Part shown: piece after piece, positions 37,357 to 45,977 of the stretch
Layout: the number at the start of each line of letters is the position of its first letter
Position numbering within the stretch: position 1 is the first letter of the stretch
The notes under the pieces: generated by a model
What the model was told of the DNA's origin: nothing
The model's input: only the letters and a program-made list of their open reading frames with translations
Databases searched by the model: none
NCBI RefSeq assembly: GCF_904846645.1
Contig: NZ_CAJHBO010000001.1
Span: forward strand, 464,560-528,559
Source: Psychrobacter sp. Pi2-1
GTDB taxonomy: Bacteria; Pseudomonadota; Gammaproteobacteria; Pseudomonadales; Moraxellaceae
Reading direction: 5' to 3'
Length of the DNA stretch: 64,000 bases
Position numbers and translations under genes: made by a program

Positions 37357-38180
37357 TATAACCCCTGTCCGATTCGCATGCTGCCATTTGGCATTATCGT
37401 AATTACTTCGCCCACTAAACGCGAATCGTGAAGCACTTCAATGGTGACAGGCGTTGCTTGTCCTGTACCAAACCACAATACCTGCGGTACGTTTTGATCT
37501 CTAAACCAAGGCTGTAAGGTTTGTGTTCGTCCCGGGTTTTGTAAACCGCTAGAATCCAAACTTTGAACTCTGATACTTACGCCAGTGGGCAGCTTAGGCA
37601 AGCTAACACCTGACTCGATTTCCCAACTTGGCGTTGGTTTTTGCTCATCATTAGAGCCTGATAAACTAGTCACCTCTGCCGACAGCTCCATGGCATTCTT
37701 AGGCTGACTGTCGGTACTATCTGACATCATCGCCGTTGTCTGATACGCAACATATGGATTTGATAGGGTAACGATGACCGGCTCTACTTGACCTTGCTTA
37801 TCTGCCTGCATACGCATACCCATTGGTTGCATACGTTCAGCCGATAATAAGCGAACGTAGCTTAACGAATCGGTAAGATGCTCATAAAAAGCGCGGTTTT
37901 TGCGGGCTTCACTGCTACCGACAGACAAACTCATTATGCCAGCAAATATAGACAAGATAACGACTACCACCACGATTTCTACCAATGTGAAACCAATCTG
38001 TGTCCGACTGTTTATTGGTGAGACTGATGATAAGTGATGAGTATCAGTTGATATGGAGACACAGCTACAACAATGGTCTACAGGACTGATATGGAAACAA
38101 CTTGATCGAGTCATTTGACTAATTAAAGTAAAAGAGCAAGTAGCCGCTGAACTGGACTGCGTCTTAACACTGACCGGCAT
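37356..38180 (-). CDS. gspH: Type II secretion minor pseudopilin GspH
   Basis: A minor pseudopilin; its mature part begins after Gly63 (QIG then FTLVEIVVVVVILSIFAGIM, Glu at mature position 5) and includes the family's YEHLTDSLSYVRLLSAERMQ. From the ATG at 38180 the protein has 274 residues and an unusually long leader of 63 residues with several cysteines; the next ATG (residue 23) still leaves a 41-residue leader, and I find no ATG, GTG or TTG closer to the cleavage site. First gene of the gspH-I-J-K cluster. Confidence 0.9.
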   Translation of the reverse strand: MPVSVKTQSSSAATCSFTLISQMTRSSCFHISPVDHCCSCVSISTDTHHLSSVSPINSRTQIGFTLVEIVVVVVILSIFAGIMSLSVGSSEARKNRAFYEHLTDSLSYVRLLSAERMQPMGMRMQADKQGQVEPVIVTLSNPYVAYQTTAMMSDSTDSQPKNAMELSAEVTSLSGSNDEQKPTPSWEIESGVSLPKLPTGVSIRVQSLDSSGLQNPGRTQTLQPWFRDQNVPQVLWFGTGQATPVTIEVLHDSRLVGEVITIMPNGSMRIGQGL

Positions 38181-38338
38181 ATTGCACCTATAAGTCCGAT
38201 TTTAATTATCGCAGAATGAGAAAGGAGGTTTGAGTAATATTAGAAGATATGTGAATTAATACTGCAAACCGTGCTGCAATAGTAACCATCACAGCACGAT
38301 CTATTAAAACCAAGAAAGGTACTCTACCAATAACTACT

Positions 38339-39022
38339 TTAATAGTTGGTATTGCGATGCTCTTCTGACTCAGTATCGATTTGCTCGACCAGCTCCTGCA
38401 TGTCTTCATCCATGACACCGCTATCATCGGCCGGATAATGACTTGGTAACTCTAGTACTTGTCGAACAAACGCCACTCGTAACGTATCACGGCGACCCAA
38501 GTAACGCTGATAAAAACTTGAGTTCAATAGCCCTGCGCCGCCCTGCCCAATGGCCCAGATAGATGATAAATAATCACGCGTACTCAAATTACTGTGTTCG
38601 TCCTTTAGATAAGCACTGATGATATCAATCAAACGCTTCATGCGCTGGCGACGGATATCATATAACTCACCAAACAAGCGGTTCAGACCTGTGACCGATG
38701 CTGCCAAACGCTCTTCGATTTGGTTCAATAGCATGGCTTTTTGCGGATTGAATAACTGCTGGAAAATCATGCGGGCAACGCCTGCCGACGGGCAGTCATC
38801 AATACGGTTAATCTCAAACAATTGCTCTTCGTAACGAATAATAATACGCAGATAAAGCTCATCTTTACTGGAGAAATGCTTGTACAGGGTGCCTTTAGCC
38901 AAATCGAGCTGATCTGCCAAACTGTCTAAAGTGATATCACCATCGCCTGACTCAAGTAGCAATTGTTCTGCCATCGCTAAGATGTTCTCTTCTCGTGCCT
39001 TGAACTGGTGCTGACGACTCAT
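38339..39022 (-). CDS. TetR-family transcriptional regulator
   Basis: A 227-residue regulator with a typical N-terminal helix-turn-helix (~10-57; DITLDSLADQLDLAKGTLYK, then HFSSKDELYLRII) and an all-helical ligand domain. The C-terminal ~30 residues are highly acidic. AGGAGAG precedes the start. It lies between gspH and the TatD gene on the same strand, with gaps of 158 and 233 bases, so it is probably transcribed separately. Target and ligand unknown. Confidence 0.92.
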   Translation of the reverse strand: MSRQHQFKAREENILAMAEQLLLESGDGDITLDSLADQLDLAKGTLYKHFSSKDELYLRIIIRYEEQLFEINRIDDCPSAGVARMIFQQLFNPQKAMLLNQIEERLAASVTGLNRLFGELYDIRRQRMKRLIDIISAYLKDEHSNLSTRDYLSSIWAIGQGGAGLLNSSFYQRYLGRRDTLRVAFVRQVLELPSHYPADDSGVMDEDMQELVEQIDTESEEHRNTNY

Positions 39023-39255
39023 AATCTCTCCTAAAACATGACAAGATTAAGCATATGACCATCAATTATGTGCGTACATTTGGCAATGAGCGTATAAAAC
39101 TATACAAGAACTGCTGAAATACCATAAAAGGGATATGCTTATATTTACAAATAGTCATTGATAATCATACAGTTACATTTAGTAAATCAAATACTAAGGG
39201 GGATTAAACTATGAGACCATCACATAAATGACTGACTGGTCATAGCATAACCATT

Positions 39256-40044
39256 TTAGCGATACTGTGCCAGTAAATTTTCAAAGTTTTTTGCGGTTAA
39301 TGCGCCAACCTCGTTACTATCACAACCGTACATATCTGCGATAAAGCTTGCGACATAGGGTACGTAGGCAGGCTCATTGGGACGACCACGCTTAGGCACA
39401 GGCGCCAAATATGGACTGTCGGTCTCAATCAAAATTCTGTCTCTAGGCATATGCCTTGCAGCATCTTGGATATTTTGGGCACTTTTAAAGCTGACAATAC
39501 CTGAGAAGGAGATATAAAACCCTAAATCTAAAGCACGTTTTGCGGTCTCCCAGTCTTCAGTGAAGCAATGGATAATACCATGCTCAGCGCCTTCACTCTT
39601 TAGGATATCGATCGTATCTTCTTTTGCATCGCGCATATGTATGACAAGCGGTTTTTTTAGTTGCTGGCTTGCATGGATATGACGTGCAAGACTGGCTTGC
39701 TGCTCTTTTTTATTTTCTGTAGACCAGTAGTAATCTAGCCCTGTCTCGCCTATTGCCCATACATGTTCTTTAGCAGCAGTCTCTATTAGACGCTCAACCG
39801 TCGCTGATTTCAGTATATCAATATCTTCACAAGGATGAATCCCTACACTCATTCCTAGATTTAGCGTCTCGTCACCATAGGTGCTCACAATATTGGCAAT
39901 CTCGTCGTATTCTGCAAAATCACACATGATTGCCATCGCACGGGTGACATTAGCAGTTTTCATGGCGTCAATCGCGCCAGATAATTTACCATCGTATTTC
40001 GTCAAATCTAAACGGTTGAGGTGACAATGAGTATCTGTAAACAT
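39256..40044 (-). CDS. TatD-family metal-dependent hydrolase
   Basis: A 262-residue TIM-barrel hydrolase of the TatD/YcfH family, with 3'-5' exonuclease activity in characterised members. Metal ligands: His in FTDTHCHLNR (2-11), Glu in AIGETGLDYYW, His in LVIHMRDAKED, His in GIIHCFTED and Asp in LIETDSPYLAPVPKRGRPNE. Length is standard. It stands alone; its upstream region faces the acyltransferase gene. The exact member (TatD, YcfH or YjjV type) is not settled; YcfH fits best. Confidence 0.93.
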   Translation of the reverse strand: MFTDTHCHLNRLDLTKYDGKLSGAIDAMKTANVTRAMAIMCDFAEYDEIANIVSTYGDETLNLGMSVGIHPCEDIDILKSATVERLIETAAKEHVWAIGETGLDYYWSTENKKEQQASLARHIHASQQLKKPLVIHMRDAKEDTIDILKSEGAEHGIIHCFTEDWETAKRALDLGFYISFSGIVSFKSAQNIQDAARHMPRDRILIETDSPYLAPVPKRGRPNEPAYVPYVASFIADMYGCDSNEVGALTAKNFENLLAQYR

Positions 40045-40299
40045 AAATAATCTCGTTGTTAAAAACTTATCAATTAAAAGTATGGGAATTAAAATTTAAA
40101 TCTTATTTGCATTGATTGCTGTGAAGGAAGCTGTTTTCAAGTATTGTTTAACGGTACACTACCTTAAATGGCTATCAAAAATACTCTAAATAGAATTTAT
40201 TCTAAATAAATGGATGATACGAACTTAGTCGATACATCATAACAATCTTTTAAAAGCCGAAGCTTCAAAACCTTTATTACCTCTCATAAGTGCCATACT

Positions 40300-40965
40300 A
40301 TGAACCATAAAAAAACTATCACCTTACCCCATATCTTCAAAACATTGTTGCCCAAGCAACTGTATAAACAACGGTTTTTATTACAAGATAAAGGCCATAG
40401 TAATTACATTAAAATAGCTAACGACGTACGTATCATTAGCAACTCCACAATTACTATTCGTAAAGGTGATAACAATCGAATTACCATTGGTAGTCATGGG
40501 AAACTTAATAAATTAAAAATCGACATTAATGGTAATCACAATCAAGTCACTATCGCAGAACATGTTAAATTCTCTGGTCAATTATTAGTCGTTGGTAATC
40601 ATTTACGCATTTATATTGGTGAGCATACCACTGCCATTGATTGCTATATCTTGGCACGTGACAAGAGTGTAACTATTGGTAAGTCTTGCATGATATCGCG
40701 TGGTATTGAAATTCGCGCTACCGATGTGCACAAGGTCTACGATATAGATACTAACGTACGAGTGAACAAAGCACATTCTGATGTCATTCTAGGAGATCAT
40801 ATTTGGATTGCGGCTAATGTGACTATTTCAAAAAACGTCTCTATCGCTGATGGATGTATCATCGCAGCAGGTGCCTTCGTCAATAAACCAGTCACTATAC
40901 CAAACTGTATGGTAGCAGGCACACCAGCAAAAATTATTCGCCAAAACGTACATTGGGAACGCTAA
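40300..40965 (+). CDS. Hexapeptide-repeat acyltransferase
   Basis: A 221-residue left-handed beta-helix protein of the CatB/LacA/WcaF acetyltransferase type. Hexapeptide repeats begin near residue 40 (NSTITIRKGDNNRITIGS) and continue to the C-terminus, where ILGDHIWIAANVTISKNVSI, ADGCIIAAGAFVNK and CMVAGTPAKIIRQN are typical; the active-site His is probably the one in TDVHKVYD. Such enzymes acetylate sugars in capsule, lipopolysaccharide or other surface glycans. No glycan genes are nearby. The gene is flanked by unrelated genes on the other strand and may be a solitary insertion. Confidence 0.88.
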   Translation: MNHKKTITLPHIFKTLLPKQLYKQRFLLQDKGHSNYIKIANDVRIISNSTITIRKGDNNRITIGSHGKLNKLKIDINGNHNQVTIAEHVKFSGQLLVVGNHLRIYIGEHTTAIDCYILARDKSVTIGKSCMISRGIEIRATDVHKVYDIDTNVRVNKAHSDVILGDHIWIAANVTISKNVSIADGCIIAAGAFVNKPVTIPNCMVAGTPAKIIRQNVHWER

Positions 40966-40986
40966 ACACGACTTCAAATACAATAG

Positions 40987-42774
40987 TTAATTAAGAGGCA
41001 CGACTCGCATCACCTCTTCTATGGTTGTCACGCCTTCACTAATACGTTTTGCCCCTGATAAACGCAATGGCTGTAGACCTTCACGATAGGCTTGTTGTTT
41101 GAGCACATCTAAGTTAGTATCGGCTGCGACCAATTTTTTTAATTCGTTAGACAATGGCATAATCTCGTATAGGCCGACTCGTCCCTGATAACCAGTGTGT
41201 CGACAATGCTCGCAGCCTTGAGCCACATAAATCTGTGCTGGGGCAGGAGCGCGCCAAGGCTGTACCAACTCCTGCCATTGAATGGCAACCTCGCTGTCTG
41301 GCATAACGTCTACCGCTTTTTTGCAATGCGGGCATAGCGTACGTAATAAACGCTGTGCCATTACGCCTAAGATAGTCGCTGATGTCAAAAATGGCTGAAT
41401 ACCCAAATCATGCAAGCGAGTGATTGAACTTGGCGCATCGTTAGTATGTAGTGTCGAGAGCACTAAATGCCCTGTCAATGAAGCTTGTACTGCCATATTG
41501 GCTGTTTCGGCATCACGAATCTCCCCAACCATAATAATATCAGGATCTTGACGCATCAAAGAGCGAATGCCGTCAGCAAAGTATAAATCGACACCTGGAT
41601 TCACTTGCATTTGGTTAAATGCAGGTTCAATCATTTCAATAGGATCTTCAATGGTACAGACATTGACTTGTTCAGTTGCTAACTGCTTGAGAGTACTATA
41701 CAAGGTCGTGGTCTTACCCGAACCTGTAGGCCCAGTGACCAAAATAATCCCGTTTGGATGAGCAGTCAATTCATGCCACGTTTCAAGCTGCTTACCCGAT
41801 AGACCAAGCTGAGCAAAGGAACGCACCAGTACTTCAGGATCAAACACCCGCATGACCAACTTTTCACCAAAAGCGGTTGGCATAGTCGACAAACGAAGTT
41901 CTGTCTCTAGTCCCTTCGGCGTTCGCGTCTTTAAACGACCATCTTGCGGCTTACGCTTTTCTGCGACATTTAGCCGTCCTAAAATTTTGATACGTGCGGT
42001 CACCGCAACGATGATTGCCAATGGCATCTCATACACCGTATGTAGCACCCCATCGATACGGAAGCGCACCTTACCTGTCTCACGGCGTGGCTCTAAATGG
42101 ATATCACTAGCTCGTTGCTCAAAGGCATATTGCAACAGCCAATCAACAACTCTAACTATATGCTGGTCATTGGCATCAGGATTGGTATTGTCACCCAATT
42201 GCAATAATGCTTCGACATTGGTCACATCGGCAGCTGCACGCTTATGGACACTATTTGCGCCTGCAATCGCTTGGGTGACTTGATAGAACTCCTGACGGTA
42301 GCGTTTGATCTGCTCAGGATTGATATAGACCGTACGATAGCTTTTTGATTTGATTAATTTTTCAATACTTGAGTGCCAGTCAGTATAAAAAGGCTGATCC
42401 GTTCCAATAATCACTTCGTCTACAGCGACCTCAATCGGTAAAATATGCTGTGAACGTGCATATTCGAATGACATCAATTGTGTGACTGCAGGGACATCAA
42501 CTTTTAGAGGGTCAATACGAACGAGAGACATGTCTGCTTTAGCCGCCAACCACTGATTGAGCCAAGCCAAAGTTAATTTATTTTCAGCGCTATTGTCCGT
42601 CGCATGGCCATTCGGCAAGCCAAATTCACTAATCGTTAGTAAAGGATGCTGCGCTTTGTCGCGGCGGCTAGTAATGACTAGGTTATAGCCGCGTTGGTCA
42701 ATCACTTTATCTGCCAATAGCTCATCTAGACACCAGCGCAAATCAATCACTATCGAGTACTGTTGAGCAGACAT
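40987..42774 (-). CDS. gspE: Type II secretion ATPase GspE
   Basis: The cytoplasmic hexameric motor that drives pseudopilus assembly. The 595 residues contain the N-terminal T2SSE_N-like region, the catalytic core with VTARIKILGRLNVAEKRKPQ, Walker A GPTGSGKTTTLY (~345-356), the Asp box, Walker B LMRQDPDIIMVGEIRD, the His box TGHLVLSTLHTNDA, and the zinc-binding CPHC...CEHC pair (~482-530). The pseudopilins gspK-H about 3-7 kb away, in the same orientation, make GspE more likely than the type IV pilus ATPase PilB. AGAGAG precedes the ATG. Confidence 0.88.
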   Translation of the reverse strand: MSAQQYSIVIDLRWCLDELLADKVIDQRGYNLVITSRRDKAQHPLLTISEFGLPNGHATDNSAENKLTLAWLNQWLAAKADMSLVRIDPLKVDVPAVTQLMSFEYARSQHILPIEVAVDEVIIGTDQPFYTDWHSSIEKLIKSKSYRTVYINPEQIKRYRQEFYQVTQAIAGANSVHKRAAADVTNVEALLQLGDNTNPDANDQHIVRVVDWLLQYAFEQRASDIHLEPRRETGKVRFRIDGVLHTVYEMPLAIIVAVTARIKILGRLNVAEKRKPQDGRLKTRTPKGLETELRLSTMPTAFGEKLVMRVFDPEVLVRSFAQLGLSGKQLETWHELTAHPNGIILVTGPTGSGKTTTLYSTLKQLATEQVNVCTIEDPIEMIEPAFNQMQVNPGVDLYFADGIRSLMRQDPDIIMVGEIRDAETANMAVQASLTGHLVLSTLHTNDAPSSITRLHDLGIQPFLTSATILGVMAQRLLRTLCPHCKKAVDVMPDSEVAIQWQELVQPWRAPAPAQIYVAQGCEHCRHTGYQGRVGLYEIMPLSNELKKLVAADTNLDVLKQQAYREGLQPLRLSGAKRISEGVTTIEEVMRVVPLN

Positions 42775-42833
42775 ATCTCTCTTCTTCTATTGTTTTAAAA
42801 TGTGTTGTCAAAAATAATATCAATGCAAGCCAG

Positions 42834-43703
42834 CTATATTGCAACTACAGCAGCTATCTGTAGCTGTCCTGATGCTATCAACTGAAAACTCACATCAACG
42901 GATTTATAACGCATAATGAATGGTGTGGCTATCTCTGTCCGACGATAAGCTGGACGCGGGTCTTGGGCAATTAGCTCTTTAATAATGCTCATATCTGAGG
43001 CTATCAATTGACTTTGTATACGATGAATCGTAGACGCAACTGTCGCATTACTTAATCCAGTGTTTGCGTCTTTAATACTTGTATTATTGTTGCTTGTATC
43101 ATTATGAGCATCACTAGGCTCGCCTGCGCTTACTAGCATCATAAACTGTTCGTTAGCAGCATCGGTCACGGTTACGTTTAATAATTCTGGAGCGGTTGGT
43201 GCGAATCCGCTCTCTGCTTGGATCAGCGCATCACTATAGGCCACATATGGCTTTATATCGATGATTGGCGTGCCATCTATCATATCAGCACCTTCGATAA
43301 TCAATAATACACGACCTTGAATTATTTTGACTTGTTCGAGCTTGACAACAGATAGGCCTAGTCCTGAAGGACGATACATGCTTCGACTGGCAAACACCCC
43401 AATTTTTTGATTACCGCCCAATCTTGGTGGGCGTACTTGAACGCGAAAACTAGTACTGGTTTCATTGTTATTTTTATATCGATAATTATGATGAAACTGC
43501 CAACTTACCCATATATGACTAAACTTATCCAAACCATCAAATGCAGCTGGCGTATCATATGGCGCTAACATCTCAATGACACTAGTCAAAGCGACCAAGT
43601 TTGGCTGGCGCGGCGCACCGAATTTTTGCGAAAGCGGAGCACGATGATAGCCAATGACAGGAGCTTGATGGTAGTTATTTAACAGGGGATTCTCATCAAG
43701 CAT
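42834..43703 (-). CDS. trmO: tRNA (N6-threonylcarbamoyladenosine(37)-N6)-methyltransferase TrmO
   Basis: Methylates t6A37 in some threonine-decoding tRNAs using S-adenosylmethionine. The TsaA domain has APVIGYHRAPLSQKFGAPRQ near the start, FDGLDKFSHIWVSWQFHHN, VQVRPPRLGGNQKIGVFASR, SMYRPSGLGLSVVKLEQV and DGTPIIDIKPYVAYSD; a C-terminal domain ends with RAYRRTE-like PAYRRTEIATPF. At 289 residues it exceeds E. coli TrmO (235) through a low-complexity Asn/Thr/Ser insertion near residue 210. I chose the ATG at 43703, preceded by GGAG; a TTG at 43724 is in frame. Confidence 0.92.
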   Translation of the reverse strand: MLDENPLLNNYHQAPVIGYHRAPLSQKFGAPRQPNLVALTSVIEMLAPYDTPAAFDGLDKFSHIWVSWQFHHNYRYKNNNETSTSFRVQVRPPRLGGNQKIGVFASRSMYRPSGLGLSVVKLEQVKIIQGRVLLIIEGADMIDGTPIIDIKPYVAYSDALIQAESGFAPTAPELLNVTVTDAANEQFMMLVSAGEPSDAHNDTSNNNTSIKDANTGLSNATVASTIHRIQSQLIASDMSIIKELIAQDPRPAYRRTEIATPFIMRYKSVDVSFQLIASGQLQIAAVVAI

Positions 43704-44129
43704 ATACCAACTCCAGTAATACAAAACTGCCCTGATAAGGCAGTTTTGCCAAATGATACAAAATTACTCACTAACGATATTCCATTTTATCATGCTAGAC
43801 AAACACTGCTAGACGGATTTTTATTTTAAAGTTTGGTATTATGAGCAAGAAATTTGATGAGAGTCATTTACATTTGGGCGATATGACTGGTAATGCTGTC
43901 ATCGTTGACGCAAATCTACTATGTCTAATGACGTAATAGCTGGCTATATATAAGCTGATAAACCAGCTGTACTGCGCTTATCCATCATTTACTCGTTCAT
44001 AAAAATAGCAGTTTCGACAACGATCAAAAGACTGATACGTTTTTATAATGTTCAATTTAACATTGAAAATTCTGATTTAATACTTATTCAAACTTAACAC
44101 ACAAATAACAACTTATTAACGAGGACTTT
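43704..44129. other. Divergent intergenic region between trmO and fpr
   Basis: About 425 bases. A 31-codon frame from an ATG at 43841 to a stop at 43936 reads MSKKFDESHLHLGDMTGN-like but has no ribosome site, so I leave it uncalled. AGCTGG and CCAGCT (around 43940-43970) could form a loose stem. Nothing else stands out. Confidence 0.4.
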
Positions 44130-44903
44130 ATGTCAAAACTTCGCACCGAAACGGTCACAGAGGTTCATCACTGGAATGACTCTCTATTTAGTATCAAAAC
44201 CACTCGTGACGATGGCTTGCGCTTTCGTAATGGCGAATTTGCGATGATTGGACTTGTTGTTGATGGCAAGCCACTATTACGCGCTTATTCAATTGCTAGC
44301 CCTAACTATGAAGATCATTTAGAATTCTTTTCTATTAAAGTTCAAGATGGTCCATTAACTTCGCGCTTACAGCATATCAAAGTAGGTGATGAGCTGTTAG
44401 TCAGTAAAAAACCAACGGGCACACTAGTATTGGACGATCTGCTACCAGGTAAGAACCTTTACATGCTCTCTACTGGTACTGGCCTTGCTCCTTTCTTGTC
44501 ACTAGCACGTGATCCTGAAGTGTATGAGCGTTTTGACAAAATCATCTTAGTACATGGCGTACGTCATGTTCATGATTTGGCTTACCGTGAAATGTTTGAA
44601 AATGAGCTGCCTAATGATGAAATCTTTGGTGAATGGTATCGCGAAAAATTCATCTATTATCCAACCGTTACGCGTGAAGAGTTTAGAAACCAAGGTCGTG
44701 TCACTGATTTGATGAAATCAGGCAAATTGTTTGAAGATATTGGTTTACCGCCAATGAATAAGGATGATGACCGTGTCATGCTTTGTGGCAGTATGCCGTT
44801 TAATGCTGAGGTTTCTGCCATTTTAGATAACTTTGGCTTGACTGTTTCACCACGTATGGGTGTGCAAGCAGATTACGCAGTTGAGCGTGCCTTTGTCGGC
44901 TAG
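44130..44903 (+). CDS. fpr: Ferredoxin-NADP+ reductase
   Basis: A 257-residue flavoenzyme that transfers electrons between NADPH and ferredoxin or flavodoxin. It has the subclass I bacterial layout: FAD domain with RAYSIASPNYEDHLEFFSIK (48-67) and DGPLTSRLQHIKVGD, NADP domain with LYMLSTGTGLAPFLSLARDP and VMLCGSMPF, and the C-terminal end YAVERAFVG. Proteins of this type support oxidative stress defence and iron-sulfur repair. GAGGAC precedes the start. No regulator (such as FinR) is adjacent. Confidence 0.96.
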   Translation: MSKLRTETVTEVHHWNDSLFSIKTTRDDGLRFRNGEFAMIGLVVDGKPLLRAYSIASPNYEDHLEFFSIKVQDGPLTSRLQHIKVGDELLVSKKPTGTLVLDDLLPGKNLYMLSTGTGLAPFLSLARDPEVYERFDKIILVHGVRHVHDLAYREMFENELPNDEIFGEWYREKFIYYPTVTREEFRNQGRVTDLMKSGKLFEDIGLPPMNKDDDRVMLCGSMPFNAEVSAILDNFGLTVSPRMGVQADYAVERAFVG

Positions 44904-44925
44904 AATGATGCTATTTAGCATCATT
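44904..44925 (+). terminator. Stem-loop immediately after fpr
   Basis: AATGATGCTA pairs perfectly with TAGCATCATT right after the stop codon. No T run follows, so it may stabilise the transcript end rather than terminate. Confidence 0.45.
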
Positions 44926-44956
44926 AGAATAAATGAAAAATTGTATAAAATAATAC

Positions 44957-44993
44957 TTGACGCATGTAAATAGGCTGCTATAATACGCAGCCT
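44957..44993 (+). promoter_or_regulatory. Promoter of tRNA-Leu with a palindrome around the -10 box
   Basis: TTGACG (44957-44962), a 16-base spacer and TATAAT (44979-44984). The -10 box is flanked by a perfect inverted repeat, AGGCTGC (44972-44978) and GCAGCCT (44987-44993), which could be an operator or a chance stem. Confidence 0.7.
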
Positions 44994-45055
44994 ATACAGT
45001 CAACACTGTAGCCCAATTAGATAATATTTAGTCAATAGCTATTATCACCTAACAT

Positions 45056-45142
45056 GCCAGTGTGATGGAATTGGTAGACATGACGGATTCAAAATCCGTT
45101 GCCTTTAAAAGCGTGTCGGTTCGAGTCCGACCACTGGTACCA
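45056..45142 (+). tRNA. tRNA-Leu (anticodon CAA)
   Basis: An 87-nt class II tRNA with encoded CCA. Acceptor stem GCCAGTG with CACTGGT (first pair G-U), D-arm with TTGGTAGAC, anticodon stem ACGGA/TCCGT around the loop TTCAAAA (anticodon CAA, reads UUG), a long variable arm, and T-arm GTCGG TTCGAGT CCGAC. A promoter lies upstream and a terminator downstream, so it is transcribed alone. Confidence 0.97.
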
Positions 45143-45160
45143 ATATTTAGTACAAATTAG

Positions 45161-45183
45161 CCTCCTTTATCGGAGGTTTTTTT
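45161..45183 (+). terminator. Rho-independent terminator after tRNA-Leu
   Basis: CCTCC and GGAGG pair around TTTATC and are followed by seven T residues. Confidence 0.85.
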
Positions 45184-45225
45184 GTGCTTATTATTTATAT
45201 TTGTTTTAATAAATTCCGAGCTCGT

Positions 45226-45471
45226 TTATATCGATACTTCGAATGGCATAACAGCGCTTATCTTAATCGGTACCGCATAACTCCATGGCATGCCAGCACT
45301 ACAATAAAAATATCCATCATTAAATGACACAATATAGGCGGTAAAATCATTACCACACTGATCCATCATCGCTTGTTCATCGCTTTCATCACAAACCGCG
45401 CACCATATATTTTCATCACCCCGCGCTAACATTGCTCGTGTTAAATCGCTCCCTTTTAATTCATGACTCAT
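45226..45471 (-). CDS. Small hypothetical protein
   Basis: An 81-residue protein beginning MSHELKGSDLTRAMLARGDE. I chose the ATG at 45471 because it follows a strong AAGGAG; an ATG at 45504 is in frame without one. It has four cysteines, two as CAVC (~25-28), and a C-terminal half that reads as beta strands (FTAYIVSFNDGYFYCSAG). No signal peptide. It does not match a family I know; a small beta-barrel, possibly metal-binding, is a guess. It lies alone between the tRNA and a long AT-rich gap. Confidence 0.75.
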   Translation of the reverse strand: MSHELKGSDLTRAMLARGDENIWCAVCDESDEQAMMDQCGNDFTAYIVSFNDGYFYCSAGMPWSYAVPIKISAVMPFEVSI

Positions 45472-45977
45472 TATCAGCTCCTTAATTATCTTGAACTTTC
45501 TCATTACTATTTTTTTAGAAAGTTAATTTACCAGTACTCAATTCATAAGTTTGGTATGAACTATAAACAATGTTTTATCAGGTAAATAAAATTCCTATAA
45601 AAAACCATTTATTACTTTCATAACTATTAATTGTTTTGGTTAATATATTGTAAAACGATAGCATTAGAACTGTAACATATAATCATAATATTCATGATGT
45701 AAGGCAATAATATTCAGACAGGCGGTATGGAAAATCTGAAAAACTTAAGGTATGTACCATACAAAACATATATTAGTGAACATATGTTAACTAAGTTTAA
45801 TTTATTAGTATTTTAACGCCATATATATCTGACTATTAACCTTACACTATATTTAATTATTGATATATAAATTATTCGCATATTGCCATATTTTTATGGT
45901 TCTATATTCGAAAAACCCCTTTACCGTTTAATAATCGATACTGAAATAAAAGTATTGAGTGATGTAAAATATTAATC
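45472..45977. other. Very AT-rich intergenic region upstream of dinB
   Basis: About 500 bases separate divergent genes. GTATGTACCATAC (around 45753) is a small palindrome. I looked for a LexA-type or UmuDAb-type damage box next to dinB and see none. No reading frame or strong hairpin. Confidence 0.45.

Noticed and set aside
40987..42774. Type IV pilus ATPase PilB as the identity of the GspE-like protein
   Set aside because: No pilC or pilD is adjacent, and type II pseudopilin genes lie close by in the same direction; GspE is favoured, though PilB cannot be fully excluded by eye.
43841..43936. 31-codon frame in the trmO-fpr gap
   Set aside because: Starts MSKKFDESHLHLGDMTGN and looks somewhat protein-like, but has no ribosome site and nothing to compare with; comparative data would be needed to revive it.
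45472..45977. Damage-response box upstream of dinB
   Set aside because: No LexA-like CTG-N10-CAG or long TTGAAAA-type palindrome was found near the dinB start.
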